From: CAZPAN01 sp964581165
GTDB taxonomy: Bacteria > Actinomycetota > Coriobacteriia > Coriobacteriales > CADBOM01
Assembly (NCBI GenBank): GCA_964581165.1
Contig: CAZOMM010000001.1
Span: forward strand, 15,051 to 79,050
DNA length: 64,000 nt
Direction: 5' to 3'
The position numbers and the translations under genes were made by a program. A model generated the notes under the pieces. It ran no database searches. It was not told where the DNA came from and saw nothing but the letters and a program-made list of their open reading frames with translations. Below, piece after piece: positions 16,421 to 24,966 of the stretch; the stretch's first letter is position 1; each line of letters starts with the position of its first letter.

Positions 16421-17749
16421 TTAATCCAATCCGGTAAAAGCGGGGTATCCAGATTCGCCATGCAGCGTGGTGTCCAGACCAGAGTTTTCGACGGTTTTGC
16501 TGACTCTGAGAGAGCCGCTAAAGATCTTTTTGACAGCAAATCCGATGATGGCCGTAATTGCAGCGACAAAAACAATCGTTACTAAAACTGCAAGTACTTG
16601 GCTTAAAAGTAGGGAGAAATCTCCGGTGTAGATAAGGCCTGCATTAGCAGATGGAGAAAGCTCTGGTGTTGCAAACACTCCAACAAGTATGGCTCCCACT
16701 AGTCCACCAAGTCCGTGTAGGCCAAAAGCATCGAGAGCGTCGTCCCATCCAAGTTTTCTCTTGAGCTTTGAGATAAAGAAGTAACAAACTGGGGAGACAA
16801 TAATTCCCATTACGATGGCTGCCCAAGGTTCGACATAGCCGCAGGCTGGGGTTATCACCACAAGACCAGCTATGACTCCAGACATCGCGCCAACTAGGGT
16901 GACTTTTTTGATTTTGATTTGTTCGACAAGCATCCATGAGATACCACCGGCACATGCTGCAAACAGGGTGTTCGCAATAGCCAAACCGGCGTTGCCATCG
17001 GCTACTAGTGCAGAACCGCCGTTAAATCCAAACCAACCCATAAACAGCATGCCGCCACCAAACATTACAAATGGAACATTGTGAGGACGCGCAGTGGAGA
17101 CTTCAAAGTCTCTTCTCTTTCCAAGAATTAGGGCTAAGACTAAGCCAGATAAACCTGAGCAAATATGAACTGCAGTTCCGCCTGCAAAGTCGATGGCTCC
17201 AATACCATCTTGGATAAGGCCATTACCCCAAACCATATGAGCCATTGGGGCATAGACCAAAAGCGGCCATACAACTGCGATTACAGCTACTGCTCCAAAC
17301 TTAGCCCTACCTGCCAAAGAACCTGTAACGATGGCTGTGGTTACCATTGCAAAAGTTGCTTGGAATGCAACGCTAACGATTTCTGGATATGTGCCATAAG
17401 AGGCTTCGGCAAGAGTAGATGTATCCGTGGTTGATGTATTTGAGCTGATTACTTCTGATAGTGGCCAAGAGGAACCTATGCGCTCTAATCCCCCCACAAA
17501 CAGAGCCGAGATACTCTGAATGCTGCCATCTTCTGCAAAGGCATCACTCGCGTTTCCATAAGCTATAGAGTCGCCTATTAGCGGCCAAGTGCAGCCTACG
17601 ATACACATTGCAAGAATGCACATCAGCATTGTGTTGACTACATTTTTGCGCCGTGCAAGCCCTCCATAAAAAAGGGCCAATGCGGGACTCATCATGAGCA
17701 CCAGAGCGCAGCTGACGATCATGAATGCAGTCGTGCCGGTGTCGTACAT
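16421..17749 (-). CDS. amt: Ammonium transporter (Amt family)
   Basis: A 442-aa polytopic channel. It has FYGGLARRKNVVNTMLM near the N-terminus, the pore histidines in PMAHMVWGNG (about residue 169) and FGLHGLGGLVGA (about residue 344), and the signature FAGGTAVHICSGLSGL. The extracytoplasmic loop at residues ~95-120 is Ser/Thr-rich. No glnK/PII gene is adjacent, which is unusual for amt genes. Its position behind an ammonia-releasing ornithine-cyclodeaminase-like operon suggests a nitrogen-handling locus. SD AGGGTGG precedes the ATG and abuts a strong leader hairpin. Confidence 0.95.
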   Translation of the reverse strand: MYDTGTTAFMIVSCALVLMMSPALALFYGGLARRKNVVNTMLMCILAMCIVGCTWPLIGDSIAYGNASDAFAEDGSIQSISALFVGGLERIGSSWPLSEVISSNTSTTDTSTLAEASYGTYPEIVSVAFQATFAMVTTAIVTGSLAGRAKFGAVAVIAVVWPLLVYAPMAHMVWGNGLIQDGIGAIDFAGGTAVHICSGLSGLVLALILGKRRDFEVSTARPHNVPFVMFGGGMLFMGWFGFNGGSALVADGNAGLAIANTLFAACAGGISWMLVEQIKIKKVTLVGAMSGVIAGLVVITPACGYVEPWAAIVMGIIVSPVCYFFISKLKRKLGWDDALDAFGLHGLGGLVGAILVGVFATPELSPSANAGLIYTGDFSLLLSQVLAVLVTIVFVAAITAIIGFAVKKIFSGSLRVSKTVENSGLDTTLHGESGYPAFTGLD

Positions 17750-17758
17750 GAACCCACC

Positions 17759-17804
17759 CTTTCTGTCGCGCGATCGGAGACGCTTTTGTTAACGCGACAG
17801 AAAG
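17759..17804 (-). promoter_or_regulatory. Leader hairpin of the ammonium transporter gene
   Basis: A perfect 12-bp inverted repeat (CTTTCTGTCGCG / CGCGACAGAAAG), 22-nt loop, ending on the minus strand directly against the SD of amt (AGGGTGG, then GTTC and ATG). It could control translation or transcription of amt, or be a repressor site. No U-tract follows. Confidence 0.55.
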
Positions 17805-17894
17805 AGCATATGTGCTGGTTTTTTCCTAAATGTTTCGATAACGCTTGCCCGAGCCTCGTAACATTTTTTTGAACAGGCGGTTATCTCAAAGAAA

Positions 17895-17968
17895 CAATGG
17901 TTTAACCATTGGGCAATAAGAGAGGCTCAAATCGCTGATTTTGAGTCGCTGATTGATTGTCAGCGATT
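17895..17968. other. Two inverted repeats downstream of the acyl-CoA synthetase gene
   Basis: A 17-bp near-palindrome CAATGGTTTAACCATTG (17895-17911) is followed by a second inverted repeat, AATCGCTGA (17930-17938) with TCAGCGATT (17960-17968), which touches the acyl-CoA synthetase stop codon. The second is probably the gene's terminator; the first may be an operator upstream of amt. Confidence 0.45.
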
Positions 17969-19746
17969 TATACCAGACCGTCTTTTTTATCGTTGGTGGC
18001 AGCTAGGTCGGCATTACGAATTGCGGCTCTCCTGATCTTGCCATTAACAGTCTTAGGCAAAGCATCAACATAAGAGATGATCCTAGGATATTTATAAGGT
18101 GCAGTTTCCTTTTTACACCAGGTTTGCAGTTCTTTTGTCAACTCGTCAGATGCCTCAAAACCAGGGCTTAGCACAATAGTTGCCTTAACACTCATGCCTC
18201 TAATCTCATCAGGCACACCCGTAACTGCACACTCGGCAACTGCATCGTGCTCCAAAAGCACGCTTTCGATCTCAAAGGGACCAATCCTGTATCCGCTCGA
18301 CTTGATCACATCATCATTGCGGCCCACATACCATAGATAACCGTCTTCGTCGCGCCAGGCTGTATCTCCTGTGTGATACCAGCCATCTCGAATTGCAGCT
18401 TTTGTGCGCTCCTCATCACGGTAATACTCGGTAAGAATGCCTGGAACCCAGTGCCAGTTGGTGTAATCGTGGACTTCGATGCAAATTTCGCCAGTTACAC
18501 CAGCATTACATTCTTGGTTGTTTTCGTTCAAGATCGCCACATGATATAGGGGATTTGGCTTACCCATTGAACCCGGTTTGGGAACCATGTTGGTGAGATT
18601 GGCAACAGCAAGCGGGGTCTCGGTTTGCCCAAAGCCCTCAAAAATTGTAAGTCCGGTATGCTCCTTCCAAGCATTGAATAAATCGGGATTAAGAGCCTCA
18701 CCTGCAGTAGTTGAGTAAACCAAGCTCGACAGATCGTAGGAATCGACATCTTCGAGCATGATCATGCGATACATCGTAGGTGGACAGCATAGAGTTGTGA
18801 TCTTGTAGTCTTGAATTAGCCGCAAAATTTCCGCAGCATCAAAGCGGTCAAAGTCGTAGGTTAAAACGCATGCCTCCATGAGCCACTGCCCATAGAACTT
18901 GCCCCAAACAGCTTTGCCCCATCCGGTATCAGCAATCGTAAAATGAACACCGCCGTCGCTAACAACATTGTGCCAATGCTTGGCTGTGACCAAGTGCCCC
19001 AAGGGATAGGCTCCATCGTGCATAACCATCTTAGGCTCGCCCGATGTTCCGGACGAAAAGTACATCAAGAAGGGATCTGCAGGACTTGTTTGAACCTTCT
19101 CAAAGACCTCAGATGTCTTGCGAACTTCGGTATTAAAGTCGATCCAACCCTCACGCTCTACAGGCAAAGCGCAGATGCCGTCGGGGCCGCTGAGCACAGA
19201 TCCAATTGTGGGATCTTTCTTGGGATCACCCATGCCGCCGCCTCCGCCATTTACAAGGAAGACTTTTTCGACACTAGGACACTTAGGCAGGCATGCATCT
19301 ACTACATCGGGGATAAAACCGCATGAAGTGCAGATAACATACTTAATTTCTGCACTATCAAGGCGGTATTTAAGATCGTGCTCCTTAAGCATAAAAGTAG
19401 CTGGCACCATTACGGCACCAAGTTTATGTAATGCTACTGCAGTAAACCAAAACTGGTAATGACGCCTAAGAATCACCATCACCATATCGCCGCGCTTAAC
19501 ACCTTGCGAGGCAAGCATGTTGGCAGTTTTGTCCGACCAAAGCTTGATGTCTGCAAAGGTAAAGATGTGCTCCTCGCCCTCAGGGTTACACCATATCATT
19601 GCTGGTCTGTCTGGCTCTGCCGTTGCTATATCGTCTACGCAGTCATAAGCAAAATTGAAATCTTTGGGTATCTCCAAGTCAAAGTCTGATAAGACTCCGT
19701 TGGCATCATAGGTCTCCCTGACGTATCTTTCATTGATCTTGAGCAT
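17968..19746 (-). CDS. Medium-chain-type acyl-CoA synthetase (AMP-binding)
   Basis: A 592-aa ANL-superfamily enzyme that activates a carboxylic acid with ATP and CoA. Motifs: YFSSGTSGEPKMVMH (A3 P-loop, near residue 215), IFEGFGQTET (A5), GWYHTGDTAWRDEDGYLWYVGRNDDVIKSSGYRIGP split across A7-A8, and PKTVNGKIRR with the A10 catalytic lysine. The overall pattern is closest to the ACSM/benzoate-type medium-chain group. ATG 19746 is chosen because GGAAGG precedes it by 6 bp. An XRE-cupin regulator lies 114 bp upstream on the same strand, a pairing seen often with this enzyme type. Confidence 0.9.
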   Translation of the reverse strand: MLKINERYVRETYDANGVLSDFDLEIPKDFNFAYDCVDDIATAEPDRPAMIWCNPEGEEHIFTFADIKLWSDKTANMLASQGVKRGDMVMVILRRHYQFWFTAVALHKLGAVMVPATFMLKEHDLKYRLDSAEIKYVICTSCGFIPDVVDACLPKCPSVEKVFLVNGGGGGMGDPKKDPTIGSVLSGPDGICALPVEREGWIDFNTEVRKTSEVFEKVQTSPADPFLMYFSSGTSGEPKMVMHDGAYPLGHLVTAKHWHNVVSDGGVHFTIADTGWGKAVWGKFYGQWLMEACVLTYDFDRFDAAEILRLIQDYKITTLCCPPTMYRMIMLEDVDSYDLSSLVYSTTAGEALNPDLFNAWKEHTGLTIFEGFGQTETPLAVANLTNMVPKPGSMGKPNPLYHVAILNENNQECNAGVTGEICIEVHDYTNWHWVPGILTEYYRDEERTKAAIRDGWYHTGDTAWRDEDGYLWYVGRNDDVIKSSGYRIGPFEIESVLLEHDAVAECAVTGVPDEIRGMSVKATIVLSPGFEASDELTKELQTWCKKETAPYKYPRIISYVDALPKTVNGKIRRAAIRNADLAATNDKKDGLV

Positions 19747-19860
19747 AGTTAGCCTTCCCATTGCTTACAGTCGGCACGACGAGGCCATGCCGGTCAAATT
19801 AGTCTTTGTCCGCCAATGAATGGGGTTGTGGGGGAAATCTGTAGCGGTGTTCAGAAAGAA

Positions 19861-20457
19861 TCAGAAATCCCCTTCGGAAATTCCGTCTTCTGGGGATCGA
19901 ATCACTATGGCCAAAAAGACGCAGGGTTCGCCACCAATGGCAATCATTCCATGTCCGCGTCCAGAGTCGTAAAGCAAGGCATCGCCTGCCGATAGCTCCT
20001 CGATATGATCTTCGTATCTAAAGCGAAGCTTGCCGCTAAGAATAAAATCAAACTCTTGGCCATTGTGTTTTGAGAGATGAATAGGTGCTTCTTGCTCCTC
20101 TTCTAGATAGGGAGCTGTAACTACAAAAGGCTCACATAGCTTGCCTTCAAAGTTTGGAGCTACGTGTAGATATTCAAATCCGGCTCTTCTGCGAATATGC
20201 AGGCCATCGCCAGAGCGCACTACCGAATAACCACGAAGATGTGGATTTTCTCCGGTTAAAAGCTCGATAACATCTACTCCAAGCTTTTCTGCACATTTGT
20301 AAAGGAAGGTAAAACTCAGATCGCTCTCACCCGATTCTTGGGCAAGGTATTCTTCGACACTACGACCGGTGGCCTCAGCCATCTCTTCGTCGCTAAATCC
20401 TAGGTCGTCTCGCAGGGAGCGAATCCTGCTAGCGATCTCGTTGATATTTGGATCCAT
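19861..20457 (-). CDS. XRE-cupin transcriptional regulator
   Basis: A 198-aa regulator: N-terminal helix-turn-helix (IASRIRSLRDDLGFSDEEMAEATG, about residues 6-30) and a C-terminal cupin_2 domain (about 115-190; HNGQEFDFILSGKLRF, LSAGDALLYDSGRGHGM). The cupin probably binds a small ligand. GGGAGG precedes ATG 20457; an upstream TTG is weaker. It is likely the local regulator of the acyl-CoA synthetase and perhaps of the amine-oxidation block. Confidence 0.88.
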   Translation of the reverse strand: MDPNINEIASRIRSLRDDLGFSDEEMAEATGRSVEEYLAQESGESDLSFTFLYKCAEKLGVDVIELLTGENPHLRGYSVVRSGDGLHIRRRAGFEYLHVAPNFEGKLCEPFVVTAPYLEEEQEAPIHLSKHNGQEFDFILSGKLRFRYEDHIEELSAGDALLYDSGRGHGMIAIGGEPCVFLAIVIRSPEDGISEGDF

Positions 20458-20534
20458 ATCTGTCCTCCCTAACTTAGTCAACTCGGATCTGCTACAGCTA
20501 AATTAGCTAAACAATCGTCAGGTCGAGATTCTAG

Positions 20535-20612
20535 CTAGCTCGTTTGCTTGCGTTTACTTACGTTTGCTTTCGCTCATTTTCGCTTACTTTAGCTTACTTT
20601 CGCTTACTTGGC
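20535..20612. repeat. Degenerate ~10-bp tandem repeat (TTCGCTTACT-type)
   Basis: Six to seven degenerate copies of a ~10-bp unit (GCGTTTACTTA, CGTTTGCTTT, CGCTCATTTT, CGCTTACTTT, AGCTTACTTT, CGCTTACTTG) in the 314-bp space between the XRE-cupin and QueT genes. The rest of that space holds a 7-bp stem hairpin (GAGACAG/CTGTCTC, 20678-20706) and a duplicated CATACGGTA; it does not match the preQ1-I riboswitch pattern. Confidence 0.65.
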
Positions 20613-20771
20613 AGAGCCTAAGCGCCTTGTAATAAATGCAAAAGCTATGTATAAAGGGCTTTATTTAATCTGAGCTAGAGACAGGGCGGTATTGTAGCAC
20701 TGTCTCGTACCTTAAAGACTTTTGGATGCCATACGGTATCCATACGGTACATATGAGGAGTAAGAAAACAC

Positions 20772-21392
20772 ATGAGAGACACAGAGGCATCGGAGACATC
20801 GGAGGCATCAGAGTCATCGGGCAGCAGATCCGAAAATGTTGCCAGAACTGGAATGATTGCTGCTCTGTATGCGGTTGCCACCCTAGTTACGATGTTTGTA
20901 CTACAGGGACTTTCTTGGGGACTTGTTCAAATTAGAATCTCAGAAGCTCTGATGGCCTTTGCTTTGTTTTCTCGATCGGCAATTCGAGGTCTTGGAATTG
21001 GCTGTGCAATTGCCAACTTACTTGCAATTCCGCTTGCTGGTACTGGTGCTTTAGGTTTGCTGGATGTGTTTTTTGGAACCTTAGCCACAGTTTTAGGTGC
21101 AATGTGGTGCTGGAAAATGCGCGAACACAAGCTGTTGGGGCTTTTTGGGCCAGTAATCACGAATGCCTTGATTGTTCCAGCGTATCTACCTTTTCTCCTA
21201 ACAGCTGCTGGAGCTTATACAATCCCCTTTACAGATATTGCGATTACCGGGGCCTATCCAATTTTGTATCTGGTTGGAGTCGCAGGAATTGGAATTGGGG
21301 AGCTTATATCTGTAATTGCTCTTGGCTATCCCTTATCTAGATATCTTGCGAAGACGGGCCTGTTTACAGATAAACCAGATAAATCAGAATGA
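20772..21392 (+). CDS. QueT-family transporter
   Basis: A 206-aa membrane protein with about six hydrophobic segments. It has the QueT pattern: RTGMIAALYAVATLV, then LSWGLVQIRISEALMAFALF and the N-L-L-A-IPLAGTGALGLLDVFFGTLATVLGAM region split over two helices. QueT proteins are thought to be substrate-binding (S) components for import of queuosine precursors. The first 26 residues are a Glu/Ala/Ser/Thr repeat not seen in typical QueT proteins. GAGGAG lies 11 bp before the ATG, a long spacing. The leader lacks a recognisable preQ1 element. Confidence 0.82.
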   Translation: MRDTEASETSEASESSGSRSENVARTGMIAALYAVATLVTMFVLQGLSWGLVQIRISEALMAFALFSRSAIRGLGIGCAIANLLAIPLAGTGALGLLDVFFGTLATVLGAMWCWKMREHKLLGLFGPVITNALIVPAYLPFLLTAAGAYTIPFTDIAITGAYPILYLVGVAGIGIGELISVIALGYPLSRYLAKTGLFTDKPDKSE

Positions 21393-21402
21393 GATAAAAA
21401 AT

Positions 21403-21430
21403 GCTAGCTTTGTAAAAAATGCTAGCGTTT
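21403..21430 (+). terminator. Terminator after the QueT gene
   Basis: Two GCTAGC arms (21403-21408, 21421-21426), each preceded by an AAAAAAT string, with GTTTT after the second. The stem is short (6 bp), so efficiency is uncertain. Confidence 0.5.
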
Positions 21431-21578
21431 TACTGTATAGGGGTTTATCCTGTAGTCTGTTTTTGTAACTCCTTAGCGGCTGCAATATGTCCGTATTTGG
21501 ATTGACCATAAGTTTGGATTGTTCAGAAATAAATGACGCATGAACGTAAATGATGCATGAACGAAACCGGAGATACCA

Positions 21579-22820
21579 TTGAACCCTGTGATCATCATAC
21601 CTACATATGTAAGTGCTTCAAAACAGCGTACCGAGGCAGGTGTGATTGATACCTACGATCACATGACACCACTTGATAGGCCAGGCGAATTGGGAAGATG
21701 TCTCTCTTCGCTTAAGGGCTTGGAGACTTTGGCACCAGTGGTAATTTTGGTTGTTAGTGAACAGTCTTGCGAAGAACAAGCGCTAGAGAAGATTCGTTCG
21801 GATGCTGCGTATTTTGCTGGAGATTTAGATATCTCGGTTATAGGACATAGCGAGGAAGCTTTCTTGCACACCAGGATGGTTCAGCTTGGTGCTGCTGATC
21901 ACACTAAGGGAATTTCGCTTACTGGCTATGGTGCTATGCGCAATTTTGCTTTGATTTACGCCGCTACGATGGGTTATACCGAGGCTATTTTTATAGACGA
22001 TGACGAGATAGTCGAAGATCCCGAATTTGTTTCTAAGGCCTGTTATGGCCTGGGGATGCTTACACAAAGCGATGTTCCCATCCTTGTTAAGTCGGGTTAT
22101 TACCTAGACAGACGAGGAAGTTATCGAGCAAGAGAAAAGCGCGGTTGGTACAACAAGTTTTGGAAACAGCATGAAGGCTTTAACGCTTGGATCGACAAGG
22201 CAATGGCAGGACCTAGGATATCGCCGTCTAATACGGCATGTGGAGGGTGCTTGGCTTTGCATCGAGAGGCTTTTAGGCGTGTTTCTTTTGATCCGTGGAT
22301 CCCAAGAGGGGAGGATCTAGATTTTCTCTTAAACGTGAGGATGTATGGATCAGAAATATGGTTCGATAACGCTTGGCATCTAAGACACCTACCCCCAAAA
22401 AGCTCCAAGATGGAGTCGATCAGATTTAGACAGGACATTTATAGGTGGTTTTACGAGAATCGCAAGCTTGAGTTTTCGAGCGCCCAGATAGATCTTTTGC
22501 AAGTTCCCACTAGTTCCTTAATGCCGTATCCGGGACCTTTTTTGGAGTCGTCCATCAATTTCAACATTTTTATGACAGCTCTTCTTAGGTCAATTGGCAG
22601 ATCAGGTCATAGAAGGGCTTATTTTAGGGCTGCGATGGACTCGAGGCGAGGTGCTGTGGAGTACGCAAAAGAAAACTGCTCTAATTACTTTTCGTTCCAG
22701 CGAGCTTGGCCAGAGGTCGTGGCTGTTCTAGAAGAGGATCTAGCACTTGCTGGTGCCTTCGAAAGAGCCAAGGTAAAACCCATAGCCCAATCGGGATCGG
22801 ATAAGACAGATGATGGATGA
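21579..22820 (+). CDS. Glycosyltransferase family 2-like protein
   Basis: A 413-aa cytosolic protein with a GT-A fold. It begins VIIIPTYV, has the acidic motif EAIFIDDDEIVEDPEFV (about residues 140-155), and the acceptor-side ACGGCLALHREAFRRVSFDP...RGEDLDFLLNVRMYG (about 215-250). The glycosyl acceptor is unknown. GGAG precedes the TTG start by about 7 bp. Its last 11 bases overlap the start of a LytS-type kinase gene, and a LytTR regulator follows, so the three form one operon. That is an unusual head gene for a signalling operon. Confidence 0.85.
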   Translation: MNPVIIIPTYVSASKQRTEAGVIDTYDHMTPLDRPGELGRCLSSLKGLETLAPVVILVVSEQSCEEQALEKIRSDAAYFAGDLDISVIGHSEEAFLHTRMVQLGAADHTKGISLTGYGAMRNFALIYAATMGYTEAIFIDDDEIVEDPEFVSKACYGLGMLTQSDVPILVKSGYYLDRRGSYRAREKRGWYNKFWKQHEGFNAWIDKAMAGPRISPSNTACGGCLALHREAFRRVSFDPWIPRGEDLDFLLNVRMYGSEIWFDNAWHLRHLPPKSSKMESIRFRQDIYRWFYENRKLEFSSAQIDLLQVPTSSLMPYPGPFLESSINFNIFMTALLRSIGRSGHRRAYFRAAMDSRRGAVEYAKENCSNYFSFQRAWPEVVAVLEEDLALAGAFERAKVKPIAQSGSDKTDDG

Positions 22821-24186
22821 GAGTACCGGCAGGCCAGCGAATGGTCGGCATACCCATCAGATGCTTACCTTTGTATCAGCGATCCTGCTGGTTTTGTTTG
22901 CCTGTGGGCTAATAGCCTCGTTTAGCTATGAACTTATTGTCTGGGAACTTGTTTGTGTAGTTGGATTGTCTATATGTTCAATCTTGCTAGGCAGGTTCTC
23001 TAAAAGCTCAGATAAGCTTCGTGCCGATCAAACCAACCGAATGCTTAGTCTTGCGGGTAACACCTTAGGTTTTATGCGCAAAGGTCTCGATGAATACTCG
23101 GCAACTAAGGCTTGCGAGGCGCTTCTTCCATTCACAGAGGCTGAGTCGGCTGCAATCTATGACAAGAGCGCAACGCTGCTAGGAACCTGTGGGTGCGAGA
23201 CTTTGTGGGATAGATATGGGGATCCTGTACCAACGCTTGCTGCTCAAACTCGTTTTGAGTATGGTGCCAAGTTTGTAATAGGCACTGATGCCACAGTAAA
23301 GGGCGGTCTTCCAACTAGACTTAAGGGATGCATTGTTGTTCCCTTAACTGTGCAAGACAATCTGGTGGGAATGCTTAAGCTTTACTATCCTAGCCATTCA
23401 GATATCGATGAAACGCAGCAAGCTATGGCAATGGGTTTTGCGATTTTGCTGTCCAATCAGCTGGCCTTGGCAGAACTGGATGCCAAAACAGAGCTTGCTA
23501 CAAAGATGGAATTGCGTGCTTTGCAAGCCCAGATTAACCCTCATTTCTTATTCAATACAATCAATACCATTGCGTCTTTGATCCGCACCGATCCAAGGCA
23601 GGCCAGAGTTTTGCTTAGAGAGTTTGCGGTCTTTTATCGCAGAACCCTAGAAAGCTCACAAGACCTAATTACCATCGAGCTAGAATTAACTCAGACTTTA
23701 CGTTATCTTGGATTCGAGCGCGCCCGTTTTGGGACAGAAAGGATTCGGCTTTCTAATTATGTAGAGCCCGGCCTCGATAGTTTAGAAGTGCCCGCCTTTA
23801 TCATCCAACCCATAGTAGAAAATGCTGTGGGGCATGCAATGAGACCAGATGGTGAGGTACTTCATATTAAAATCGAGGTTAAAAGGCAAGGCGATGATGT
23901 TGTTATCTCAGTTGCCGACGATGGTGTTGGAATGGAATCGGCAAAGTCGGCGACAGCTGTTCAAAAGGGCAACTCCCCAGGTGCTGGGATAGCTCTTAAG
24001 AACGTTGATGATAGACTCAAAAGTTGCTTTGGATCTGGATCGGGCATACACATAGACTCGGTCTTAAATGAGGGAACTATCGTGTATCTAACACTTGCTG
24101 GTGCTGCATTGGGCTTGGACGAAGATTTGGATGAGGAGTCAGAGCAAGTAGAAGTAGCCGAGGCAAAAGATGCGATGTTGAATTAA
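22810..24186 (+). CDS. LytS/YehU-type sensor histidine kinase with GAF domain
   Basis: A 458-aa kinase. Two hydrophobic segments near residues 18-62 anchor it; a GAF-like region follows (about 85-220). The His_kinase domain has the diagnostic QAQINPHFLFNTINTIAS (about residues 239-256), and the HATPase_c part has QPIVENAVGHAM and ADDGVGMES ... GAGIALKNVDDRL. The C-terminus is an acidic tail. The gene overlaps the glycosyltransferase by 11 bp and precedes the LytTR regulator by 10 bp. With only two membrane helices it is unlike LytS, which has five or more, so the GAF domain may be the sensor. Confidence 0.9.
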   Translation: MMDESTGRPANGRHTHQMLTFVSAILLVLFACGLIASFSYELIVWELVCVVGLSICSILLGRFSKSSDKLRADQTNRMLSLAGNTLGFMRKGLDEYSATKACEALLPFTEAESAAIYDKSATLLGTCGCETLWDRYGDPVPTLAAQTRFEYGAKFVIGTDATVKGGLPTRLKGCIVVPLTVQDNLVGMLKLYYPSHSDIDETQQAMAMGFAILLSNQLALAELDAKTELATKMELRALQAQINPHFLFNTINTIASLIRTDPRQARVLLREFAVFYRRTLESSQDLITIELELTQTLRYLGFERARFGTERIRLSNYVEPGLDSLEVPAFIIQPIVENAVGHAMRPDGEVLHIKIEVKRQGDDVVISVADDGVGMESAKSATAVQKGNSPGAGIALKNVDDRLKSCFGSGSGIHIDSVLNEGTIVYLTLAGAALGLDEDLDEESEQVEVAEAKDAMLN

Positions 24187-24196
24187 GGAGGACACA

Positions 24197-24910
24197 TTGT
24201 TACGCGCGATGATAGTAGATGATGAGGCACCGGCAAGATCGGAGCTAAGCTACATGCTTCAGGAGACCAATCAGGTTGAGGTTATTGCTGAAGCCAGTAG
24301 TGTTAGGGAGGCCATTGAGAGCCTAAAGGACAATGGCTGCGATGTGATGTTTTTGGACATCAACATGCCAGGCGCTACAGGTCTTCAGCTTGCGCAGGCC
24401 CTCACCAAGATTTCCCGCCCACCAGCGGTGGTTTTTGTAACTGCATATAGTGAGTATGCCGTAGAGGCATTCAAGGTTAATGCTATCGACTATTTAGTAA
24501 AACCCATAGAGATTGATAGGCTTTATCAGGCCATTGAGAAGGTTAAAAAGCATGTCTCTATGATCAACAAGAACAATCCCGCAGAGAGAATTCCGGTTGA
24601 AAAGGGTGGAAAGAAGCTACTCGTTTCTACAGACAAAATTCTCTACATTATGGCAAAAGACGATTACTCCTATCTCTATACAGCGAGCGATAGATATCTG
24701 TCGACTGTGTCTTTGGCTAATCTAGAGAGCAAGCTTGAGATGCATGGCTTTTTTAGAGTACATCGTGGATATCTGGTAAATCTTGCTTGCGTTGAAGAAG
24801 TTACTCCTGTAAATGGTGGAACCCTGCTACTAACTCTTTCTGGAACTGATGTACAGATTCCGGTTTCGCGCAGGAGGGTCTCGGCGCTTAAGAAGGCTCT
24901 TGGTCTTTAG
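24197..24910 (+). CDS. LytTR-family response regulator
   Basis: A 237-aa regulator: receiver domain with D8/D9, phosphoacceptor D54 (VMFLDINMPG) and K in YLVKPIE, then a LytTR DNA-binding domain (about 130-235; ILYIMAKDDYSYLYT, FFRVHRGYLVNL, VPVSRRR-like end). AAGGAGG lies 6 bp before the TTG start. It is the partner of the LytS-type kinase just upstream. Confidence 0.93.
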   Translation: MLRAMIVDDEAPARSELSYMLQETNQVEVIAEASSVREAIESLKDNGCDVMFLDINMPGATGLQLAQALTKISRPPAVVFVTAYSEYAVEAFKVNAIDYLVKPIEIDRLYQAIEKVKKHVSMINKNNPAERIPVEKGGKKLLVSTDKILYIMAKDDYSYLYTASDRYLSTVSLANLESKLEMHGFFRVHRGYLVNLACVEEVTPVNGGTLLLTLSGTDVQIPVSRRRVSALKKALGL

Positions 24911-24966
24911 CGCAATAGGCTACTGCAATAGAGACTACGATAGAGACTGGGGTAAAGGGGTTCGTT

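Noticed and set aside
20535..20612. CRISPR-like array
   Set aside because: Units are about 10 bp, degenerate and adjacent, without spacers or cas genes.
20640..20771. preQ1 riboswitch upstream of the QueT gene
   Set aside because: The 7-bp stem hairpin lacks the preQ1-I loop and A-rich tail pattern.
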